Part shown: piece by piece, positions 34,148-41,369 of the stretch
Layout: each line of letters starts with the position of its first letter
Position numbering within the stretch: the first letter of the stretch is position 1
NCBI GenBank assembly: GCA_031402435.1
Contig: JANNSJ010000015.1
Span: 124,001-188,000 of the forward strand
DNA from: UBA11986 sp031402435
GTDB lineage: Bacteria > Bacteroidota > Ignavibacteria > UBA10030 > UBA6906
Length of the DNA stretch: 64,000 bases
Direction: 5' to 3'
Made by a program: the position numbers and the translations under genes
Notes under the pieces: generated by a model
The model's database searches: none
Told to the model about the DNA's origin: nothing
Seen by the model: the letters and a program-made list of their open reading frames with translations, nothing else

Positions 34148-34725
34148 TGAAGATCGGAATCCTGGGCGGGACGTTCAATCCTCCACATGTCGGACACTTG
34201 ATCGTTGCCGAACGAGTCCGTGAAGAACTTGCACTCGATACCATTCTGTTCATTCCTTCCGCTGTCTCACCCCACAAACAACATCTTCAGCCGGTTGATG
34301 CGATCTGTCGGATGGAGATGGTGCGTCTTGCCGTGCAAGGACAGCCGCACTTCAGTACTTCGGACATCGAGGTGTCCCGCGGTGGAATATCCTACACTAT
34401 TGACACGCTTGAACAACTCAAGCAACTGCATCCCGGTGACAACTTGTACCTGCTTATCGGCATGGACAACCTCACAGAGTTCAACACATGGAAATCTCCG
34501 GAGAAGATCGTCGAGCTGGCTGGTCTTGTTGTCATGACACGACCCGGCTTTGAACCGAATGGAGTTCTTCAAGAATACCGGAAGAAGTTGACACTCTGCC
34601 AGGTGCCCGAGATCGGGATTTCATCAAGCGAGATTCGAGAGCGAGTGAAACAAGGGAAGTCCATCCGATACCTTGTGCCGCAGGCAGTGGAGTCGTACAT
34701 TCACGCCAGGAAGTTGTATCGTTGA
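34147..34725 (+). CDS. nadD: Nicotinate-nucleotide adenylyltransferase
   Basis: The 192-residue enzyme of the nucleotidyltransferase alpha/beta-phosphodiesterase superfamily converts nicotinate mononucleotide and ATP to deamido-NAD in the cytoplasm. IGILGGTFNPPHVGHLI carries the T/HxGH motif, and EIGISSSEIRERVKQGKSIRYLVP carries ISSxxIR. Length and both motifs are typical for NadD. Its start overlaps the preceding stop by one base (TGATG), so it is expressed with the glycan genes; this linkage is uncommon. The following ORF6N gene starts 11 nt later. Confidence 0.93.
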   Translation: MKIGILGGTFNPPHVGHLIVAERVREELALDTILFIPSAVSPHKQHLQPVDAICRMEMVRLAVQGQPHFSTSDIEVSRGGISYTIDTLEQLKQLHPGDNLYLLIGMDNLTEFNTWKSPEKIVELAGLVVMTRPGFEPNGVLQEYRKKLTLCQVPEIGISSSEIRERVKQGKSIRYLVPQAVESYIHARKLYR

Positions 34726-34736
34726 AAGGAGGTTCA

Positions 34737-35306
34737 ATGGTAAAACCCCGTGTGTTGGTGCCTGAAGTTATCGAGCGGAGAATTCTTCTTGTTCGTGGAC
34801 AGAAGGTGATGCTGGATGCACATCTCGCAGAGCTTTATGGAGTTGAGACAAAAACACTTAAGAGAGCTGTCAAGAGGAACATGGATCGCTTCCCGGGAGA
34901 TTTCATGCTTGAGTTGACCAAGGAGGAGTCCGACTCTTTAAGGTACCAATTTGGCACCTTAAAGAGGGGAGCACACACGAAGTACACATCATTTGTGTTC
35001 ACCGAACAAGGTGTAGCCATGCTTTCCACCGTTCTCAAGAGTAAACCAGCCATTCAGGTCAATATTGAAATCATGCGGGCATTCGTCCGACTGCGAGAGA
35101 TACTCTCAACACACAAAGACCTTGCCCGCAAGCTTGAAATGCTTGAGAAGAAATACGATGAGCAATTCAGTATTGTCTTTGAGGCGATCCGACAACTCAT
35201 GACTCCGCCCGATCCACCAAAGAAACGTCCCATAGGGTTTGGTGTTGAAGAACCCAAAGTGAAGTACCGCTCGAAGCCGTCGCGATGGCCGCAGTGGCAA
35301 CGGTGA
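34737..35306 (+). CDS. ORF6N-domain DNA-binding protein, phage-related
   Basis: The 189-residue product starts at ATG 34737 behind an excellent AAGGAGG at 34726-34732. The N-terminal ORF6N/KilA-N-like domain is clear: ILLVRGQKVMLDAHLAELYGVETKTLKRAVKRNMDRFPGDF, then TEQGVAMLSTVLKSKPAIQVNIEIMRAFVRLREI. A coiled coil (LARKLEMLEKKYDEQFSIVFEAIRQLM) and a basic C-terminal tail with Pro and Arg (SKPSRWPQWQR) follow. ORF6N proteins are common cargo of phages and mobile elements and bind DNA. It ends 5 bp before direct repeat C, next to the tRNA-derived repeat, so it may belong to the same insertion. Confidence 0.8.
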   Translation: MVKPRVLVPEVIERRILLVRGQKVMLDAHLAELYGVETKTLKRAVKRNMDRFPGDFMLELTKEESDSLRYQFGTLKRGAHTKYTSFVFTEQGVAMLSTVLKSKPAIQVNIEIMRAFVRLREILSTHKDLARKLEMLEKKYDEQFSIVFEAIRQLMTPPDPPKKRPIGFGVEEPKVKYRSKPSRWPQWQR

Positions 35307-35310
35307 TCTA

Positions 35311-35378
35311 CCATTTTCACTAAAGTTTCCCACCAAAACCGTAGCCCTCATAGCTCAACAGTATAGAGCACAGGTTTC
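35311..35378 (+). repeat. Direct repeat C, left copy (truncated tRNA-Arg with leader)
   Basis: 68 bp, 65/68 identical to 37679-37746. It contains 33 bp of leader and the first 35 nt of the tRNA-Arg(CCT) gene (35344-35378), stopping at the first anticodon base. One of the three differences removes a D-loop G (GTATA instead of GGATA), so it could not make a functional tRNA even if extended. Confidence 0.92.
35344..35378 (+). pseudogene. tRNA-Arg 5' half remnant
   Basis: The acceptor 5' strand (GCCCTCA), D-arm and anticodon 5' stem of tRNA-Arg(CCT) are present, then the sequence diverges into unrelated DNA after CAGGTTTC. There is no 3' half downstream, so no cloverleaf can form. Confidence 0.88.
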
Positions 35379-35573
35379 TCCCCTTCCTCCCAGAAATTCC
35401 CAATGAATAGCCCATTCGCTTGACAATCGTATTTCCTTTGTGTACGATACCAGCGAATTGCCGGGAGAATTTCAATCCACTCTCCTCCTTTCGGCCGGTT
35501 CGCCGCATTACCAATGCACCCTCTGCATAGCGAGCTCCGGTCGTTCGTTTAGCCAACCACAGTGTGAACCGGT

Positions 35574-37619
35574 ATGAATTCATCGGACGAACATCGCAGC
35601 CTCGCAGCCATCATGTTTACTGACATGGTGGGGTATAGCGCTCTGGCACAGGCAGACGAAGCTCTGGCCATTGAACTGCTTGAAGAGCAAAGAAGCATTC
35701 TGCGCGCACTGTTTACGAAGCATCACGGGCATGAGATCGAAGCCATTGGTGATGGTTTCTTCGTTGAATTTGCCAGCTCACTTGAGTGTGTTCAGTGCGC
35801 CATCGACATCCAAAAAACTTTATTCTCGCGAAACGACGGGGTGGCTGCCGAACGGAGGATTCGCGTGCGCATTGGCCTGCACGTTGGCGATGTTGTACAC
35901 AAGGAAGGCCGCGTGCATGGGCACGGCGTGAACATTGCCGCGCGTCTCGAGCCCATTGCGCCGCCAGGTGGAATCTGCCTTTCTGAAGACATCGCCCGCC
36001 AGATAACAAATAAAATTGACCTGCCACTGGAGAAACTCGGGGCGATACCGTTGAAGAACATCAGCCAACCGATGAGCTTATACAGGGTTGTTCTCCCATG
36101 GGACCAGCAGCCGCGTGGTTCGTCCGTACAGTCTGCCATGAGCGTCATAGGAAAACATCGGCGCGCCGTTATTGTGGCCGTTATTGCGATCGTTGCGGTT
36201 GCAGCTTTCTCGCTCTTCGTCTTCAAACAATCCAGTGTTGGAAGAGAACATTTCCTCGCCGTGCTGCCTTTCAAGAATATGAACGAGAAGGGGGAGGGGG
36301 ATTATTTTAGCGATGGCATTACTGAAGACGTGATTATGCACCTCTCACGGGTCAACAGATTTCGGGTGACGTCACGAACGTCCATTATGCCGTACAAGAA
36401 TTCGGAGAAGAGTCTGCAGGATATTGGCAGGGAACTCGGTGTGCAGTATGTGCTGGAAGGAAGTGTTCGCCGCGTGGGCGACCGTATTCGCATTGTTGCC
36501 CAGTTGATTGATGCGGCCATTGATGCCCACATTTGGTCGGAGACATACGACCAGGACTATACAAATATTCTCTCGATTCAAACCGATGTTGCAAAAAAAA
36601 TAGCAAAGGCATTGCAGCCGTCGCTTACGCCTACCGAGACGCAGCGCATTGAATCTCCTCCGACAGAAAATCTTGAGGCGTACGAACTCTACATGAAGGG
36701 GCGTTACCAGTGGAACAAACGTATGCCCGCTGCCCTTCACAAGAGCGTCACATACTTCCAGGAAGCGATCCGCCAGGATTCGACATTTACAATTGCCTAT
36801 GCCGGTTTGGCGGATGCATATATCCTGCTGGGAGACTACACGGAGTTGCGCCCTGAAGATGCATTTGCGAAAGCAAAAGCAATGGCGCAAAAAGCCATCC
36901 GACTCGACCCTGACCTGCCTGAAGCACACACCTCGCTTGGGTATGCCATCATGCACTACGATTGGGATTGGGAAGCAGCCTCAAAGGAATTCGAGCGTGC
37001 AATACAACTCTCCCCAAATAGTGCACAGGCTCATAGCTGGTATGCACTCCTTCAGGCCGTCCGAGGAAAGAACGATGAGGCAATACGGCTCATCAACAAG
37101 GCGCAGGAGTTGGATCCATTCTCTGCTGTCATTCGCACTGACGCTGGATTGGTGTTGTATTTGCTCCGGAAATACGAGATGGCAAAGGAACAGTGCCGGA
37201 AAGCGATGGAGCTTGACCCTATGTTCGGCGCCGCGTATATGCTTGACGGAGCTCTCAAAGAACAGACGGGAAGGAATGCGGAGGCAATTGAGAGATACTC
37301 ACAGATCAGCGCGATGTCACCTGGACATCAAATGATCATAGCCGCTCTTGGACATGCCTTTGCCGCTGGTGGAAAAAAAGAAGATGCAGAGAATATGCTT
37401 GAGCTTCTCCAGGACAAGGCAAAGGGTCAGTATGTGGCCTCGTATTGCTTCGCTGCAATCTACGCAGGCCTAGAGCAACGCGATCAATCGATTGCATGGC
37501 TTGAACGCGCCTATCATGATCGGGACGGCTTATTACTCTTTCTTGCAGTTGATCCTCGATTTGATAAACTGAGAACTGATATCAGGTTTATGCGATTGTT
37601 GAAACAGATCGGTTTCTGA
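35574..37619 (+). CDS. Class III nucleotide cyclase with TM and TPR repeats
   Basis: The 681-residue product has a cyclase homology domain at residues 1-175: IMFTDMVGYSALA (first metal Asp), HEIEAIGDGFFVEF (second metal Asp), IGLHVGDVV and VNIAARLE (Asn and Arg of the transition-state pair). One membrane helix follows (about 198-218, AVIVAVIAIVAVAAFSLF). Then come a TolB-like segment (AVLPFKNMNEKGEGDYFSDGITEDV to YDQDYTNIL) and TPR repeats (about 390-680). It would make a cyclic nucleotide in response to an unknown signal. The substrate-recognition Lys is Glu and the paired Asp appears to be Arg, so specificity may be altered. It is bracketed by direct repeat C. Confidence 0.85.
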   Translation: MNSSDEHRSLAAIMFTDMVGYSALAQADEALAIELLEEQRSILRALFTKHHGHEIEAIGDGFFVEFASSLECVQCAIDIQKTLFSRNDGVAAERRIRVRIGLHVGDVVHKEGRVHGHGVNIAARLEPIAPPGGICLSEDIARQITNKIDLPLEKLGAIPLKNISQPMSLYRVVLPWDQQPRGSSVQSAMSVIGKHRRAVIVAVIAIVAVAAFSLFVFKQSSVGREHFLAVLPFKNMNEKGEGDYFSDGITEDVIMHLSRVNRFRVTSRTSIMPYKNSEKSLQDIGRELGVQYVLEGSVRRVGDRIRIVAQLIDAAIDAHIWSETYDQDYTNILSIQTDVAKKIAKALQPSLTPTETQRIESPPTENLEAYELYMKGRYQWNKRMPAALHKSVTYFQEAIRQDSTFTIAYAGLADAYILLGDYTELRPEDAFAKAKAMAQKAIRLDPDLPEAHTSLGYAIMHYDWDWEAASKEFERAIQLSPNSAQAHSWYALLQAVRGKNDEAIRLINKAQELDPFSAVIRTDAGLVLYLLRKYEMAKEQCRKAMELDPMFGAAYMLDGALKEQTGRNAEAIERYSQISAMSPGHQMIIAALGHAFAAGGKKEDAENMLELLQDKAKGQYVASYCFAAIYAGLEQRDQSIAWLERAYHDRDGLLLFLAVDPRFDKLRTDIRFMRLLKQIGF

Positions 37620-37711
37620 AAGTGCCTTGAGCACCTCCAGGATTTTTCCCCGCAGACTGAAGTGCTTGCTTGCAACCTCCATTTTCACTAAATTTTTCCA
37701 CCAAAACCGTA
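37620..37711. other. Gap and leader ahead of tRNA-Arg, contains repeat C
   Basis: Between the cyclase stop and the tRNA. The second half is the leader part of direct repeat C (from 37679). No frame or recognised promoter is visible. Confidence 0.5.
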
Positions 37712-37746
37712 GCCCTCATAGCTCAACAGGATAGAGCACAGGTTTC
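37679..37746 (+). repeat. Direct repeat C, right copy (resident tRNA-Arg 5' half with leader)
   Basis: The intact partner of 35311-35378, 2368 bp downstream. It ends at the first anticodon base of the functional tRNA gene. Confidence 0.92.
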
Positions 37747-37784
37747 CTAAACCTGGAATCGAGGTTCGAGTCCCCGTGAGGGCA
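37712..37784 (+). tRNA. tRNA-Arg(CCT)
   Basis: Cloverleaf: acceptor GCCCTCA/TGAGGGC, D-arm GCTC...GAGC, anticodon stem CAGGT/ACCTG with loop TTCCTAA (anticodon CCT at 37746-37748, decoding AGG), T-arm CGAGG TTCGAGT CCCCG with one A-C mismatch, discriminator A. CCA is not encoded. Its 5' half is duplicated upstream. Confidence 0.94.
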
Positions 37785-38085
37785 CAAGGGATTTATGATT
37801 GTTGATTTTGGATTGTGGATTGAAAAGCAGAACAATCCACGAATAGACACGAATAACACGAAGTAAAGAGCGGATCCACTAAGGACACGAAGAAACACGA
37901 ATCAAAAAGATATATAGGATTAGGTTTCCTTCGTGACACTTAGTGTACTTCCTGCCCGACTGTTAGCAAGCCGTAAACGGTCAGGCGGGCGTGGATCGTT
38001 TCATCGTTCGGATTGAAATCAAATGGGACAGGCAAGAATGCCTGTCCTGCGTTTTATTAACTATACATTTTGGACACTGAGTTTC
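37785..38085. repeat. Intergenic gap rich in inverted repeats
   Basis: No gene. An imperfect inverted repeat spans 37877-37895 (CACTAAGGACACGAAGAAA) and 37925-37945 (TTTCCTTCGTGACACTTAG...), with one bulge. A second, perfect 9-bp hairpin, GGACAGGCA/TGCCTGTCC with loop AGAA, lies at 38026-38047 and shares the CAAGAATGC core with the element at 20030-20111. A partial foldback of CCTGCCCG and CAGGCGGGC (37950-37991) lies between. The area directly follows the tRNA and precedes proS. Confidence 0.65.
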
Positions 38086-39768
38086 ATGCGCCTTAGCAAA
38101 AGCTTCATCCCCACCGTAAAGGAAACACCTTCGGACGCTGTAATTCCCAGTCACCAATTGATGATCCGTGCGGGAATGGTTCGTTTGCTCGCTGCGGGAG
38201 TGTATTCATTCCTGCCACTCGGACAACGGGTGATGAAGAAGGTGATGGAGATAGTCCGGGAAGAAATGGATGCCATCGGCGGACAGGAATTCCATCTGCC
38301 TGCACTGAGTCCGATAGAATTGTGGGAACAAACAGGAAGAGTCAAGGCCTTCGGCGACAACCTGTTTCATCTCAAGAACCGCGCACTTGTGCTCGCCCCG
38401 ACGCATGAGGAAGTGATCTGCCTGCTGGCGAAGAACCATATCTCATCCTACAAAGACATGCCGCAGATATGGTACCAGATCCAGACGAAGTTCAGGAACG
38501 AGCCGAGGCCACGATCCGGCGTACTGCGTGGACGGCAGTTCATCATGAAGGACAGCTACAGTCTCGATACTTCATGGGAAGCGCTTGACCGGAGCTATGA
38601 CCTGCACGCCGAGGCATACAAGAAAATCTTCACACGTTGCGGACTTAAGTTCTTCATCGTCGGAGCGTCAAGCGGAGCGATGGGTGGAACAGGTTCACAG
38701 GAATTTATGATGGAGGCGGATGCCGGCGAGGATGTTATCGCTCTCGCGGATTCGTACGCTGCAAACATCGAAGTGGCGACGTCCAATGTACCGAAGGCGG
38801 AGCGCTCTGCTGAAAGCAAGCCCATGGCCGAAGTTCACACGCCGAATATCAAGACCATCGACCAGCTTGCGGAGTTCCTGAAGGTTGAGCATGCGAGACT
38901 GGCAAAGTCCGTGGTGTACTGGGCTGACGATAAGCCTGTGCTTGTGTTGATGATGGGGAATGATGAGCTGAACGAATCAAAGCTGATGTCCGTGATGGGC
39001 GCGGATGTTCGTCCGATAGAGGCGGAGAAACTGCTGGCACTTACCGGCGCAGATGGCGGGTCAATTGGTCCTGTGGGACTCAAAGGTTTCAAGATCATTG
39101 CCGACAAGCGGCTTGAGGGTGCGAACAATCTTGTCAGTGGAGCAAACAAGAATGACTACCATCTGGTGAACATCGACCTTCAGCGCGACTGCAAGGTCGA
39201 AAGCTACCACGATCTCCGCACTGTTCAGGCAGGAGAGCCGAGCCCGGATGGGAAGGGAAACCTGAGGATCGTGAAAGGTGTGGAGCTTGGCCACATCTTC
39301 AAGCTCGGGACGAAGTACTCTGATGCGTTGACGGCGACATTCCTTGATGAGACCGGCGTTGCTCATCCGATCATCATGGGAAGCTACGGCATCGGCATGG
39401 AGCGCATCGTTGCCTGCCACATCGAACAGAACCACGACGCCAATGGCATCATCTGGGACAAAGCCATGGCTCCGTTTCAGATTCACCTGATCGCTGTCTC
39501 CAAGAGTGAAGTGGTACGTGAAATGGCTGAAAAGATTTATACCGACTTGATCGATGATGGCGTTGAAGTATTGTTTGATGACAGGGTGGACACGAGTCCA
39601 GGCTTCAAGTTCAAAGATGCGGATTTACTCGGCATGCCGTATCAAGTGATTGTGGGAGAGAAGAACCTTGCGGCAGGGAAGATCGAGATCAAGGAACGCA
39701 AGACCGGTGAGAGAACGTTGGTTGATGCTGCCGATATCATAACGAAGATTCAATCACTCTTGGTGTAA
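38086..39768 (+). CDS. proS: Proline--tRNA ligase, bacterial type
   Basis: The 560-residue product is read from ATG 38086 (MRLSKSFIPTVKETPSD); the frame extends 21 codons upstream into repeat sequence. It has class II synthetase motif 2 (TKFRNEPRPRSGVLRGRQFIMKDSYSLD), motif 3 (MGSYGIGMERIVACHIEQNHD), and the editing (INS) domain between about residues 225 and 385 that hydrolyses Ala-tRNA(Pro) in bacterial-type enzymes. A C-terminal anticodon-binding domain (PFQIHLIAVSKSEV...) completes it. Its stop TAA overlaps the start of the next gene (TAATG). Confidence 0.95.
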   Translation: MRLSKSFIPTVKETPSDAVIPSHQLMIRAGMVRLLAAGVYSFLPLGQRVMKKVMEIVREEMDAIGGQEFHLPALSPIELWEQTGRVKAFGDNLFHLKNRALVLAPTHEEVICLLAKNHISSYKDMPQIWYQIQTKFRNEPRPRSGVLRGRQFIMKDSYSLDTSWEALDRSYDLHAEAYKKIFTRCGLKFFIVGASSGAMGGTGSQEFMMEADAGEDVIALADSYAANIEVATSNVPKAERSAESKPMAEVHTPNIKTIDQLAEFLKVEHARLAKSVVYWADDKPVLVLMMGNDELNESKLMSVMGADVRPIEAEKLLALTGADGGSIGPVGLKGFKIIADKRLEGANNLVSGANKNDYHLVNIDLQRDCKVESYHDLRTVQAGEPSPDGKGNLRIVKGVELGHIFKLGTKYSDALTATFLDETGVAHPIIMGSYGIGMERIVACHIEQNHDANGIIWDKAMAPFQIHLIAVSKSEVVREMAEKIYTDLIDDGVEVLFDDRVDTSPGFKFKDADLLGMPYQVIVGEKNLAAGKIEIKERKTGERTLVDAADIITKIQSLLV

Positions 39769-41198
39769 TGGAAGCTTCGAAATTCCTGGTTGGCGGTGCA
39801 TGGCGGGCATCCAGCGAAACCAAATTCGTCATCAATCCTTACAGCAATACCGTCGTCGGTGAAGTGTATCAGGCCTCCAGCCAGGACATTGATGATGCCA
39901 TCCAGGCTGCCTCAACCGCCTTCAAGAAGACCCGCCAGCTTCAATCGTATGAACGGGCAGACATTCTCTCGTGCATTTCCAGCCATCTTGAAGCCGACAA
40001 AGAGAAGTTTGCCCGGCTTATTACTGCTGAAACCGGAAAGCCGATAACCTTCTCTCGCTCCGAGGTGGATCGTAGCGTGTTCACGTTCCAGTATGCCGCT
40101 GAAGAGGCGAAGCGCATGGAAGGTTCCGTGCTCCCGCTCGATCTCGCTATGCATGCATCCAACCGATTCGGGATTGTCCAGAGGTTTCCTCTTGGCGTGG
40201 TTGGAGCTATAACACCGTTCAACTTCCCGATCAACCTGGTTGCTCATAAGGTGGCTCCGGCTATTGCGGCTGGCAACAGCTTCATCCTCAAGCCTTCATC
40301 GAACGCGCCGATGACAGCCTTGCTTCTTGGAGAGATCATTCTGAAATCTGGCTATCCGACTGAAGCAATTAATATCATACCATGCAGTGGAAACAAAGCA
40401 GATCAACTTGTTGCAGACGAGCGGGTTAAGCTGATAAGCTTCACTGGAAGTCCGGCTATCGGTTGGCCTTTGAAAACGAAAGCAGGGAAGAAGAGCGTGG
40501 TGTTGGAACTCGGAGGCAACGCCGCAGTTATCGTGGACAAAGGAACCGACCTGCCTCCGGCGGTCAAAAGAATTGCATCGGGTGCGTATGGTAATGCAGG
40601 GCAGTCATGTATCGCCGTGCAGCGCGTATATGTCTACAAAGAACAGTATCAGAGCTTCCTTGATGAGCTTGTAGTTGAATCAAAGGCAATAAAGGTCGGC
40701 GATCCGGCAGATGAGGCAACGGTCGTCGGTCCAATGATTGATGAAGCATCGGCTAAGAAAGTAGAGGAGTGGATTACTGAAGCAGTGCGAGGCGGAGCAC
40801 GAATACTCTGTGGCGGAAAACGACATGGAGCAGTTCTTGATCCTACGGTTATTGTGGACGTAAAGCACGATATGAAAATAAGTTGCCATGAAGTCTTCGC
40901 TCCAGTCGTGACGGTGGCGCCATTTGACAGCTTCGAGCAGGCAGTGGAAATGGCCAACAACTCCGCTTTCGGACTGCAGGCCGGCGTATTCACCAATGAC
41001 TTCTCACACGTTCTCTATGCGTACAAGACTTTGGAAGTGGGAGGAGTGATCATCAACGACTACCCGACATTCCGGATTGATCATATGCCGTATGGGGGAG
41101 TGAAAGATTCCGGCTTCGGCCGTGAAGGTATCAAGTATGCAATCGAAGAGATGACGGAGTCCAAGTTGTTGGTAGTCAATCAACAGTCTGCTTCATGA
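39768..41198 (+). CDS. NAD(P)-dependent aldehyde dehydrogenase
   Basis: The 476-residue ALDH-superfamily enzyme has catalytic Cys281 in GNAGQSCIAVQRV, general base Glu247 in VVLELGGNAA and oxyanion Asn152 in TPFNFPIN. Residues 215-235 (LISFTGSPAIGWPLKTKAGKK) form the NAD pocket. The C-terminal PYGGVKDSGFGREGIKYAIEEMTESK is typical of lactaldehyde/succinate-semialdehyde-like members, but the substrate cannot be read from sequence. The start overlaps the proS stop by one base. A 171-bp gap precedes dnaE. Confidence 0.88.
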   Translation: MEASKFLVGGAWRASSETKFVINPYSNTVVGEVYQASSQDIDDAIQAASTAFKKTRQLQSYERADILSCISSHLEADKEKFARLITAETGKPITFSRSEVDRSVFTFQYAAEEAKRMEGSVLPLDLAMHASNRFGIVQRFPLGVVGAITPFNFPINLVAHKVAPAIAAGNSFILKPSSNAPMTALLLGEIILKSGYPTEAINIIPCSGNKADQLVADERVKLISFTGSPAIGWPLKTKAGKKSVVLELGGNAAVIVDKGTDLPPAVKRIASGAYGNAGQSCIAVQRVYVYKEQYQSFLDELVVESKAIKVGDPADEATVVGPMIDEASAKKVEEWITEAVRGGARILCGGKRHGAVLDPTVIVDVKHDMKISCHEVFAPVVTVAPFDSFEQAVEMANNSAFGLQAGVFTNDFSHVLYAYKTLEVGGVIINDYPTFRIDHMPYGGVKDSGFGREGIKYAIEEMTESKLLVVNQQSAS

Positions 41199-41369
41199 TG
41201 AGTGATGCATTCGACGAGATGATGTTGTTGCCCGTTTACTGAATTGCGTGTGGTAAAATTGTTCACAACTTCTCGTTCGTCCCTCTTGCCTTTTGGCTCG
41301 TCTCTCGTTACAATAATTCAGACGCTGTCATTTGATGTTTGATTCTTGAAATTTGGATACTTGACTACG

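Noticed and set aside
35320..35583. Minus-strand 87-codon frame (MNSYRFTLW...) beside the left tRNA repeat
   Set aside because: It runs through the tRNA-derived repeat, has no ribosome site or recognisable family, and overlaps the cyclase start; treated as a chance frame.
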